From an uncultured Christensenellaceae bacterium (lineage in GTDB: Bacteria; Bacillota; Clostridia; Christensenellales; UBA3700), in NCBI GenBank assembly GCA_944381345.1, contig CALWKU010000049.1, forward strand, positions 1-48,887: 48,887 nucleotides of DNA, in the 5' to 3' direction. The notes under the pieces are model-generated. The model saw nothing but the letters and a program-made list of their open reading frames with translations, had not been told where the DNA came from and searched no databases. Each line of letters begins with the position of its first letter. Position 1 is the first letter of the stretch. Positions 42,968 through 48,887 of this stretch are shown in pieces. The position numbers and the translations under genes were made by a program.

Positions 42968-42996
42968 TTGAAAATAAGGAAAGGGTGTGTTATAAT
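42968..42996 (+). promoter_or_regulatory. Promoter of the GH16 lipoprotein gene
   Basis: TTGAAA (42968-42973), 17-bp spacer, TATAAT (42991-42996); leader of about 30 nt with AAAAAGGA before the ATG. Confidence 0.8.
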
Positions 42997-43032
42997 CGAA
43001 TTAAAGGCGCGATATACGCCAAAAAGGACAAC

Positions 43033-43911
43033 ATGAAGAAATTGCTTGCGACTATCGCCGCGACAGCTTTGCTCATCACTCTTGCGGTCTCGGCGGTTTC
43101 TTGTGTGCACAGTCCCGACGAGGACAGCGTCATCGACTACGACGCGTTGGGCGAACCCGTCTTTGCAGACGACTTCGACGGCTTTGACGCGACGGTCTGG
43201 AAAGCCGCGAACGACGGCGTGCGCCGCGGAGGCTATTGGGATATGGGACAGATCGAAGCCGTGGACGGAAATCTCGTCATCACGACCGAGTATCTTGAGG
43301 ACGGCACGTTCGGCGCGGGGTGGTACACCGGCGCGATCGTCTCCGAACGCCGGTTTGAGGGCGGAGGATACTATGCCGAAGTGCGCTGCAAGCTGCCGGC
43401 AGGCGCGGGGCAATGGGGCGCGTTTTGGCTCAATTCGCCCGATATGACCGCCGACGGAAACGGCACGGAGATAGACGTCGTCGAGGGTGCGTATTACGAT
43501 GATCCGAAAATGGATGATAAGTACAAAGACACAGCGTTCCACACTATCCACGCGTTCGGCTACGGCGACGAACACGAGTCCAAACAGTCGCCCTACTACA
43601 AGGTCGAAAGAGGGATCTATGACAGTTTCAATACCTACGGAGTCTACTGGGACGAGGACGGTTACAAGTTTTTCGTCAACGGAATGCTGACATGGGAGAC
43701 GGATTTCTGTCCGAGCGAAGCCGCCGAATATCTGGAGCTTTCGGTCGAGATCGCGGGCGCGTACGACAGCGCCGATCCGTCCAATCCCGACAACAAATAC
43801 ACTTGGGGAGGAGAGATCACGTCCAACGAGGGCGGTAAAGACTTTGTCTCCGAGTTCGTCATAGACTATGTCAAGGTCTACAAGACGGACGGTATCCCTT
43901 TTGTAAAGTAA
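43033..43911 (+). CDS. GH16-family beta-glucan hydrolase-like lipoprotein
   Basis: 292 residues. The N-terminal signal (MKKLLATIAATALLITLAV) ends in a lipobox-like AVSC (Cys near residue 28), so the enzyme is probably lipid-anchored on the cell surface. The catalytic motif of GH16 is GTEIDVVEG with nucleophile Glu146, Asp148 and acid/base Glu151; aromatic substrate-binding strands surround it (QWGAFWLNSPD, YGVYWDEDGYKFFVNG). Substrates of the family include laminarin, lichenan, agar and carrageenan; I cannot choose among them. Transcribed alone, between its own promoter and a very strong terminator. Confidence 0.92.
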   Translation: MKKLLATIAATALLITLAVSAVSCVHSPDEDSVIDYDALGEPVFADDFDGFDATVWKAANDGVRRGGYWDMGQIEAVDGNLVITTEYLEDGTFGAGWYTGAIVSERRFEGGGYYAEVRCKLPAGAGQWGAFWLNSPDMTADGNGTEIDVVEGAYYDDPKMDDKYKDTAFHTIHAFGYGDEHESKQSPYYKVERGIYDSFNTYGVYWDEDGYKFFVNGMLTWETDFCPSEAAEYLELSVEIAGAYDSADPSNPDNKYTWGGEITSNEGGKDFVSEFVIDYVKVYKTDGIPFVK

Positions 43912-43915
43912 GAAG

Positions 43916-43955
43916 ATAAAAAACCGCCGCGGCAACGTCGCCGCGGCGGTTTTTC
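43916..43955. terminator. Bidirectional terminator between GH16 and the sodium-pump genes
   Basis: The arms AAACCGCCGCGGC (43921-43933) and GCCGCGGCGGTTT (43940-43952) form a 13-bp stem with A-rich and T-rich flanks on the proper sides, so it works for both convergent units. Confidence 0.88.
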
Positions 43956-43958
43956 GAA

Positions 43959-44366
43959 TTATTCCCTGTTTTCTTTCTCTTCGCTGCGCATTTGAGTTTC
44001 AATGCGCTCCTGTTTCTTTTTGACTGCTTCGGACGCCTTGTTGCACGCCTTGTTCATCAATATCGACACAACGATGATGATCGCTATCGTGATGAAGATC
44101 GCCAACACTCCTTTCCACATGATGTTGAGCGCGGCGATGACGTTGTCCTTGTCAAAGTGCAGATCGACGATGGAGTCGTCCTCGGAGGGAGCGGCGTCCT
44201 CGTCGGGGGTTTCACTCTCAGTCCCCTCGGCGGGAGTTTCGACGACCTCGTCGGCGGGAGCGCTATCTTCGGCGACCGCCGTTTGTCCGAACGCGAACAC
44301 GGTCAGCAGCACTATCAGGCACAACAGCGTGCCGGTGAATACCTTTTTCAAAACATTGCTTTTCAT
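43959..44366 (-). CDS. Probable sodium-pump decarboxylase gamma subunit (OadG-like) with signal peptide
   Basis: 135 residues. A cleavable-looking signal peptide (about 1-30, ending FGQTAVA) is followed by an acidic Glu/Asp/Pro/Thr-rich stretch, then one membrane helix (ALNIMWKGVLAIFITIAIII in part, about 86-110) and a basic cytoplasmic tail. OadG-type subunits have a single helix and charged linker and hold the beta subunit to the biotin-carrying parts. The call rests mainly on position just after the beta-subunit gene. I chose the ATG at 44366, 8 nt after GGAGG; the GTG at 44375 overlaps that site. Confidence 0.6.
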   Translation of the reverse strand: MKSNVLKKVFTGTLLCLIVLLTVFAFGQTAVAEDSAPADEVVETPAEGTESETPDEDAAPSEDDSIVDLHFDKDNVIAALNIMWKGVLAIFITIAIIIVVSILMNKACNKASEAVKKKQERIETQMRSEEKENRE

Positions 44367-44379
44367 ATCGCGCACCTCC

Positions 44380-45495
44380 TCAAGCGAGTACCAGACTGAT
44401 GATCAGTCCGCCCACGATCGCCGAAGCGATCTGACCCGAGACGTTGGCGCCTATCGCGTGCATCAACAGGTGGTTGGTTGGATCTTCTTTGAGTCCCATC
44501 TTTTGGATGACTCTCGCCGACATCGGGAAGGCGGAAATGCCAGCCGCGCCGATCATCGGGTTGATCTTCTTTTTGGAGAACAAATTCATCGCCTTGGCAA
44601 AGCCGACGCCCGCCGCGGTATCAAAGATGAACGCCAGAAGTCCGAGCGCGAGGATGAGCAAAGTCTCGACCTGCAGAAAGTCCTCGCCCCTCATCTGCGA
44701 CGCGATCGTGAGACCCAAAAGCAGAGTGATCAGGTTGGCAAGGATGTTTTGCGCAGTCTCGGACATCAATCTCAGCACGCCGCATTCGCGCAGCAGGTTG
44801 CCGAACATCAGGAATCCTACCAAAGCCAGCGACTTGGGAGCGATGAGTCCCGCGACCACCGTGACGACGATGGGGAAGAGTATCTTGGTAGTGCGCGACA
44901 CCTGAGTGGAATTGTATTCCATGCGGATGAGGCGCTCCTTCTTGGTCGTCATCAGTTTGACGACCGCGGGCTGTATGATCGGGACGAGCGCCATATACGA
45001 GTAGGCGACGATAGTGATCGGTCCGAGATATTTGCTGCCGAGAGCCTGCGCAACGACGATCGAGGTTGGCCCGTCCGCCGCGCCAATGATCGCGATGGAC
45101 GCCGCGTCGTTCAGCCCGAAGCCGACAAGCGTTGCGAGCAACAGCGTCATGAAGATGCCGAATTGCGCCGCGCCGCCCAGCAGGAACAGCTTGGGGTTGG
45201 AAAGCAACGGCCCGAAGTCTATCATCGCGCCTATGCCGATGAACAGCAATATAGGCATCGCTTCGGACGCGCCTATGCCTATGTCGAACAGCCAATCGAT
45301 GATGCCTATGCCTTCTTCCGAAGTGACGACGTTGGAAAGGGGGATATTGACAAGGATCGCGCCGAAGCCCATGGGCAACAAAAGCGACGGTTCCATGTCA
45401 AACTTGATCGCAAGAAAGATCAAAAGCCCGCCTATGACCCACATCACGACGTGATACCATTCGACCGCTTGGATTGTGTTGATCAAGAAATCCAT
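44380..45495 (-). CDS. oadB: Sodium-ion-translocating decarboxylase beta subunit
   Basis: 371-residue polytopic membrane protein of the OadB/GcdB/MmdB family, which exports sodium coupled to decarboxylation of oxaloacetate, methylmalonyl-CoA or glutaconyl-CoA. Family stretches: MEPSLLLPMGFGAILVNIP, LLFIGIGAMIDFGPLL, the conserved ion-site segment IIGAADGPTSI with its Asp, and NPMIGAAGISAFPMSARV. The alpha carboxyltransferase and biotin carrier are not in the window, so the substrate is open. The gene lies behind a yybP-ykoY-type riboswitch and terminator; GAGGAG precedes the ATG by 6 nt. The gamma-like subunit follows after 13 bases. Confidence 0.93.
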   Translation of the reverse strand: MDFLINTIQAVEWYHVVMWVIGGLLIFLAIKFDMEPSLLLPMGFGAILVNIPLSNVVTSEEGIGIIDWLFDIGIGASEAMPILLFIGIGAMIDFGPLLSNPKLFLLGGAAQFGIFMTLLLATLVGFGLNDAASIAIIGAADGPTSIVVAQALGSKYLGPITIVAYSYMALVPIIQPAVVKLMTTKKERLIRMEYNSTQVSRTTKILFPIVVTVVAGLIAPKSLALVGFLMFGNLLRECGVLRLMSETAQNILANLITLLLGLTIASQMRGEDFLQVETLLILALGLLAFIFDTAAGVGFAKAMNLFSKKKINPMIGAAGISAFPMSARVIQKMGLKEDPTNHLLMHAIGANVSGQIASAIVGGLIISLVLA

Positions 45496-45518
45496 ATCAT
45501 GCTCCTCTTATAGTTCTG

Positions 45519-45550
45519 AAAACCGCAGACCGACGTCGTCGATCCGCGGT
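45519..45550 (-). terminator. Riboswitch-linked terminator ahead of oadB
   Basis: In the RNA, ACCGC and GAUCGAC (45550-45538) pair with GUCGGUC and GCGGU (45534-45522), followed by U residues (45522-45519). Its 5' arm includes the same CCGCG that closes helix P1 of the riboswitch, so the two structures exclude each other. Confidence 0.8.
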
Positions 45551-45629
45551 CTCGTCATTTGAAATTAAACCGGAAGGCGATGCCTTCGTGTTAGCGGCTA
45601 ATTGCGCCATGCGCCGACTACTCCCCGCG
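45545..45629 (-). ncRNA. yybP-ykoY-type (manganese) riboswitch aptamer
   Basis: Read on the minus strand: P1 CGCGG (45629-45625) pairs with CCGCG (45549-45545). Right after the 5' arm comes GGAGUAG (45624-45618), part of the GGGGAGUAG hallmark. P2 is GCGC/GCGC (45614-45604). P3 is AAUUAG (45603-45598) with UUUAAUU (45569-45563). Inside it an 11-nt loop with the CG...AA...CG pattern faces CCGG across hairpin GAAGGC/GCCUUC, as in the known Lactococcus aptamer. The 3' strand reads GACGAGACC where I recall AGCAAGACC. P1 formation would block the terminator, giving an ON switch. Confidence 0.8.
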
Positions 45630-45649
45630 AGGTTTTCCTTTTCTTCAAT

Positions 45650-45679
45650 AGTATAAAATAACGCGAGCGTCAAAGTCAA
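45650..45679 (-). promoter_or_regulatory. Promoter of the riboswitch-oadB transcript
   Basis: On the minus strand TTGACT (45679-45674), 18-bp spacer, TATACT (45655-45650). Predicted start near 45643, giving a leader of about 148 nt that contains the riboswitch and terminator. It is divergent from the luxS promoter. Confidence 0.75.
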
Positions 45680-45706
45680 CAATTTTTTATTGGGTGTGCG
45701 CTTGCG

Positions 45707-45735
45707 TTGCGCGCGGACGAAGATAATGGTATAAT
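45707..45735 (+). promoter_or_regulatory. Promoter of luxS
   Basis: TTGCGC (45707-45712), 17-bp spacer, TATAAT (45730-45735). The leader is about 26 nt and contains GAGGTGA before the ATG. Confidence 0.7.
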
Positions 45736-45767
45736 CAATGAGAGCGCACAAGCTCACGAGGTGAACA

Positions 45768-46235
45768 ATGGAGAGGATCGCAAGTTTTTCCGTCGACCAC
45801 GAAAGACTGCTGCCGGGGCTGTATGTTTCGCGCAGGGATAATAGGGACGGCGTAGTCGTCACGACGTTCGATCTGCGCTTCACCGCGCCCAACCGCGAGC
45901 CGGTGATGGATATGCCCGCCGTGCACACGATAGAGCATATCGGCGCGACATTTTTGCGTAACGGCGCGCGCAAAGACGACGTCGTTTACTTCGGACCTAT
46001 GGGCTGCCGTACCGGGTTTTATCTGCTTATGTTCGGCAACCTTTCGGCGCGCGACGCGCTGCCGCTCGTGACGCAAATGTGCGAGTTTGTTCTGTCTTTC
46101 GACGGAGATATCCCCGGCGCAAAGCCGGCAGAGTGCGGCAATTGGTCGGAACAAAACCTTGCAATGGCGAAGTTCTATGTAAAGAGATACTTGGACGATA
46201 TCAAGGAAGATCCGCGCACGGAATATCCGAAATAA
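45768..46235 (+). CDS. luxS: S-ribosylhomocysteine lyase
   Basis: 155-residue metalloenzyme that splits S-ribosylhomocysteine into homocysteine and the precursor of autoinducer 2, in the activated methyl cycle. Metal ligands are His53 and His57 of HTIEH and Cys123 in AECGNW; the catalytic Cys80 is in FGPMGCRTGFY. Length and motifs are complete. It lies divergently from oadB and 77 bases before recD2, with a weak terminator-like hairpin between. Confidence 0.96.
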   Translation: MERIASFSVDHERLLPGLYVSRRDNRDGVVVTTFDLRFTAPNREPVMDMPAVHTIEHIGATFLRNGARKDDVVYFGPMGCRTGFYLLMFGNLSARDALPLVTQMCEFVLSFDGDIPGAKPAECGNWSEQNLAMAKFYVKRYLDDIKEDPRTEYPK

Positions 46236-46244
46236 CAGGAGCCC

Positions 46245-46264
46245 GTGTTTGTAAACACAGTTTT
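46245..46264 (+). terminator. Weak terminator-like hairpin between luxS and recD2
   Basis: GTGTT (46245-46249) pairs with AACAC (46254-46258), and TTTT follows at 46261-46264. The short AT-rich stem suggests partial termination at most, so recD2 may be read from the luxS promoter. Confidence 0.35.
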
Positions 46265-46312
46265 AGTTTGCCGCCGTCCGCTTCAAAGAGGGCAGGGAGT
46301 CATAATATTTAG

Positions 46313-48511
46313 ATGAAAGGTACAGTGCTTGAAGTTATTTTTCGCAACGCCGACAACGGCTACTGCGTCCTCTATATGCAGGGGGACGCGCTGCCGTTCA
46401 CCGCTGTCGGGGTGTTTCCGCCCGTCACCGAGGGCGAGACGTTGGAGATGGAGGGCAATTGGGTCAAAAACGTCCGGTTCGGCGAGCAATTTTCCGCGAC
46501 GTCGGTCAAGGTGCTGCCGCCCACTTCCACAGAGGCGATCTTCAAGTATCTCTCGGGAGGTCTGTTCAAAGGCGTGGGCGAGGTAACAGCGTATGCGATC
46601 GTCGAGAAGTTCGGAGCAAAGACCCTCGACGTCATCGAACACCAGCCCGCGCGGCTTGCCGAGATCAAGGGTATTTCGCTCAAAAAGGCGCTTGCCATAC
46701 AGGAGTCCATGCTCTCGCTCAAAGAGATGCAGGACACGATCGTTTATCTTCAAAATTACGGCGTTTCGCTCAACCTTGCGGTCAAGATATTCAAGGCGTA
46801 CGGCAAGTCCACCGCCAAGATCGTCGAAAGCAATCCCTACAAACTCGTCGACGACATCGAAGGCGTAGGCTTTTTGACCGCAGATAAGATCGCGGCGCAG
46901 ATAGGCGTTGCTCCCGACAGCCGTTTCCGAATTGCCGCGGCGGTCGTTCATGTACTCAAAGAGGCAGCCAACAAAAACGGCGACACCTATCTGCCCGAGA
47001 ACAAACTCGTCGCAGAAGTGGATTCGCTGCTGCGCCTCGACGCGCTCGACGCAGAGACGCTGATCAAGGATATGGTCGAGGATTGCGAGGTCACGGGCAA
47101 GATCGTCAGACTCGACAAGGACGGCGAGACCGTCGATATGCTTGCGGGCAACTATGTGTGCGAAAAGTCGATCGCGACATACGTCAGGGCGATGCTCGCC
47201 AACACAGCGAGCCTGCCTCTCGACGCGGACGAGGAGATCGCTCTGTACGAAAAGCTCAACAAGATCAAGCTGCATTCCTCGCAGGCGGAGGCTGTGCGCA
47301 GCTGCCTTATGAAGGGCGTCAACATCATCACAGGCGGACCGGGCACCGGCAAGACCACGATCGTCAAATGCATAATACATCTGTTGCGCAGTCGTAATTA
47401 CACCGTCTGTCTGTGCGCTCCGACGGGTAGGGCGGCAAAGCGCCTCACCGAGACCACAGGGGTAGAGGCAAAGACGATACACCGGCTGCTCGACCTCGAT
47501 TTTTCGGACGGCAAGGGCAAGTTTATGTTCAACGAGTCGACCAAACTCGACGAGGACGTCATCATCGTCGACGAAGTCAGTATGTGCGACGACTATGTGT
47601 TCAATGCGCTGATCAAGGCGATCAAGTTCGGCGGCAGACTGATAATGGTCGGCGACAAGGATCAGCTTCCGTCGGTCGGCGCAGGCAATGTGCTTGCCGA
47701 TATGATCGCAAGCGGCATTGTCCCCGTCAGCTACCTTACGCAGATATACCGCCAAAGCGACGACAGTCTTATCGTCGAAAACGCCCACCGCATCAACGCC
47801 GGCAAGATGCCCGTTCTCAACAATCGCAGCCGCGACTTTTTCTTCGACAACAAGTCCGATCCGGAGGATATACTCTTGACCGTCACGGATATGGTCACGC
47901 GCCGTATCCCCGCATACGCCGCAGTAAAGCCCATGGACATTCAGGTGCTTTGCCCGATGAAAAAGGGCGTTATCGGCGTCGAAAATATGAACGACACCCT
48001 TCAAAATGCGCTCAATCCCGCCGCGAGGGGCAAGACGGAACTCAAAGTGGGCTTGCGAACGTTCCGTACCGGAGATAAGGTCATGCACACCGTCAACAAT
48101 TACGACCTGCAATGGACGGATGAGGAGGGGGGAGCAGGAGCGGGCGTGTTCAACGGCGACATCGGCAGGATCGAACAGATCGACCCCGTCGTTCCGTCGA
48201 TGACCGTTCTGTTTGACGACGGCAAACGCGTCAAATATATGCAAGGCGACTTTGACGACCTCACCCTCGCCTATGCGATCAGCGTCCACAAATCGCAAGG
48301 CTCGGAATTCCCCGTCGTCATCATCGCGCTGATGAGTGGCAACTATATGATCCTCACCCGCAATCTGCTCTATACCGCCGTCACACGAGCCAAAGAGATG
48401 GCTGTCCTCGTCGGCTCGTCGGACAATCTCGAAAAGATGGTCAAAAACAATTACACCGCCAAGCGGTATAGTATGCTCGAAGTTTTTTTAAGGACCGCGC
48501 AAGCGGGATGA
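46313..48511 (+). CDS. recD2: RecD2-type ATP-dependent DNA helicase
   Basis: 732-residue superfamily 1B 5'-3' helicase of the RecD2/YrrC type, which works without RecBC in genome maintenance. An N-terminal OB-like part (MKGTVLEVIFRNADNGYCVL) and helix-hairpin-helix stretch (FKGVGEVTAYAIVEKFG) precede Walker A GGPGTGKTT near residue 340, CAPTGRAAKRL, IIVDEVSMCDD, VGDKDQLPSVGAG, LTQIYRQ and the late motifs LAYAISVHKSQGSEFP and LLYTAVTRAK. A GGGAG lies 13 nt before the ATG, rather far; a CATAAT box at 46301-46306 hints at another leaderless start. The last codons and TGA stop lie in a foldback repeat. Confidence 0.95.
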   Translation: MKGTVLEVIFRNADNGYCVLYMQGDALPFTAVGVFPPVTEGETLEMEGNWVKNVRFGEQFSATSVKVLPPTSTEAIFKYLSGGLFKGVGEVTAYAIVEKFGAKTLDVIEHQPARLAEIKGISLKKALAIQESMLSLKEMQDTIVYLQNYGVSLNLAVKIFKAYGKSTAKIVESNPYKLVDDIEGVGFLTADKIAAQIGVAPDSRFRIAAAVVHVLKEAANKNGDTYLPENKLVAEVDSLLRLDALDAETLIKDMVEDCEVTGKIVRLDKDGETVDMLAGNYVCEKSIATYVRAMLANTASLPLDADEEIALYEKLNKIKLHSSQAEAVRSCLMKGVNIITGGPGTGKTTIVKCIIHLLRSRNYTVCLCAPTGRAAKRLTETTGVEAKTIHRLLDLDFSDGKGKFMFNESTKLDEDVIIVDEVSMCDDYVFNALIKAIKFGGRLIMVGDKDQLPSVGAGNVLADMIASGIVPVSYLTQIYRQSDDSLIVENAHRINAGKMPVLNNRSRDFFFDNKSDPEDILLTVTDMVTRRIPAYAAVKPMDIQVLCPMKKGVIGVENMNDTLQNALNPAARGKTELKVGLRTFRTGDKVMHTVNNYDLQWTDEEGGAGAGVFNGDIGRIEQIDPVVPSMTVLFDDGKRVKYMQGDFDDLTLAYAISVHKSQGSEFPVVIIALMSGNYMILTRNLLYTAVTRAKEMAVLVGSSDNLEKMVKNNYTAKRYSMLEVFLRTAQAG

Positions 48512-48713
48512 GGGCAAGGTTTTGACGTGATCTTTTGCGCGCATACTTCGTCTAGCCCCTCGCTAAGACCGCAGAGGGTATTGACCTTCGGGGACGCGAC
48601 TCGTCTGCGCGCAAAATCCCTACGTCAAAACTGCTTCGCACCGGCAAACAACGCCGACGGCAAAACGCTGTCGGTATTTTTTGCCGGCTTGCCCTCACCC
48701 CGCTTGCGCGGTC
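48493..48713. repeat. Foldback (nested inverted repeat) element overlapping the recD2 end
   Basis: Outer arms 48493-48519 and 48687-48713 are reverse complements at 25 of 27 positions. Inner arms 48519-48542 and 48607-48631 match as GTTTTGACGT...TTTTGCGCGC against its complement. Between the second pair of arms lies a third hairpin (CCGGCAAA near 48641 with TTTGCCGG near 48681). The whole resembles a MITE-like or REP-like element and contains the recD2 stop codon in its left arm. No transposase is present. Confidence 0.65.
48562..48586 (+). repeat. 25-bp direct repeat, copy 1
   Basis: GCTAAGACCGCAGAGGGTAT followed by TGACC is repeated exactly at 48767-48791, 205 bp downstream. Copy 1 lies in the loop of the foldback element. 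Confidence 0.85.
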
Positions 48714-48766
48714 TTAATTTATTTGCTTGTTACATCGGCGGGAAGGAGAGCGCGCGTCGGCGCGCG

Positions 48767-48791
48767 GCTAAGACCGCAGAGGGTATTGACC
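48767..48791 (+). repeat. 25-bp direct repeat, copy 2
   Basis: Identical to 48562-48586 over 25 bases. It lies outside the foldback arms and just before the 21-bp dispersed repeat. Confidence 0.85.
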
Positions 48792-48800
48792 ATTTCAGTT

Positions 48801-48821
48801 CCGCGCCGCAAAGCGAGCGCG
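48801..48821 (+). repeat. 21-bp dispersed repeat, copy 2
   Basis: Exact reverse complement of 29564-29584. It contains CCGC arms and an AAAGCGAGCG core, in gene-free DNA like the other copy. Confidence 0.6.
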
Positions 48822-48887
48822 AAAACGTGGGAAGAAATGACAAGGCGGATCGTCCCCCGAATTGACACAATTTTTGACACAAAAAAC

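Larger units (their letters stand above)
48512..48887. other. Gene-free end of the window, rich in repeats
   Basis: Apart from the foldback element, this stretch holds a 25-bp direct repeat and one copy of a 21-bp dispersed repeat. No open frame has a convincing start or translation. The final bases (near 48860-48885) hold TTGACA and TTGACA-like TTTGACA, which could be -35 boxes of a promoter beyond the window. Confidence 0.5.

Noticed and set aside
45496-45650. Leader of oadB as a T-box, SAM, TPP or cyclic-di-GMP riboswitch
   Set aside because: The specific conserved cores of those classes are absent, while the yybP-ykoY layout fits loop by loop.

Overview
The window looks like a chromosome segment of an anaerobic Clostridia-type (Gram-positive, probably gut-associated) bacterium. 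The evidence is strong AGGAGG-type ribosome binding sites, sigma-A-type promoters, class 1B dihydroorotate dehydrogenase (PyrD plus PyrK), the spore maturation pair SpmA/SpmB, a sodium-pump decarboxylase beta subunit, and dense gene packing with many ATGA or GTGA stop-start overlaps. G+C is moderately high, so long open frames shadow most genes. I see no tRNA, rRNA, CRISPR array, phage or transposase gene.

Layout. 1-2541: 3' end of a large repetitive secreted-type protein, then a terminator. 2.7-7.5 kb: methylglyoxal synthase, a macrodomain protein and a sialic-acid route (sialidase, NanE, NanK, NanA). 7.5-10.2 kb: a Zn-dependent phospholipase C-like protein on the minus strand, a DEDDh exonuclease and a small membrane protein with a 5' hairpin leader. 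10.5-18.4 kb: pyrimidine operon pyrB-C-F-K-D-E, extended by a purine nucleoside phosphorylase, an MTA/SAH deaminase-type amidohydrolase and a small membrane-anchored protein. 18.4-21.7 kb: a YbiT-type ABC-F protein, an Lrp regulator and an aminotransferase. 21.8 kb: a strong orphan promoter making a roughly 90-nt candidate small RNA. 22-28.8 kb: a membrane-anchored SGNH hydrolase, a 1391-residue membrane-anchored repeat protein coupled to a PfkB sugar kinase, and a small protein with a conserved C-terminal domain. 28.8-30.0 kb: a gene-free stretch with a 61-bp tandem repeat. 30-38.9 kb: RNA-modification and translation genes (trmN6, rsmI, metG, tatD, radical SAM, rsmA) around an ABC-2 exporter and spmAB. 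38.9-43.9 kb: two hypothetical proteins, a MacB/FtsX-type ABC protein and a GH16 lipoprotein. 44-45.7 kb: sodium-pump beta and gamma subunits behind a yybP-ykoY-type riboswitch with its own terminator. 45.7-48.5 kb: luxS and recD2. 48.5 kb to the end: a nested foldback repeat element.

The most interesting signals are the manganese-type riboswitch ahead of a sodium-pump gene pair, several start codons placed 6-9 nt after a -10 box (predicted leaderless mRNAs, one with a sigma-E-like promoter at spmA), the orphan small RNA, the foldback repeat that supplies stop codons, and the giant repeat protein coupled to a sugar kinase. Function calls rest on motifs and family knowledge; no database search was possible.
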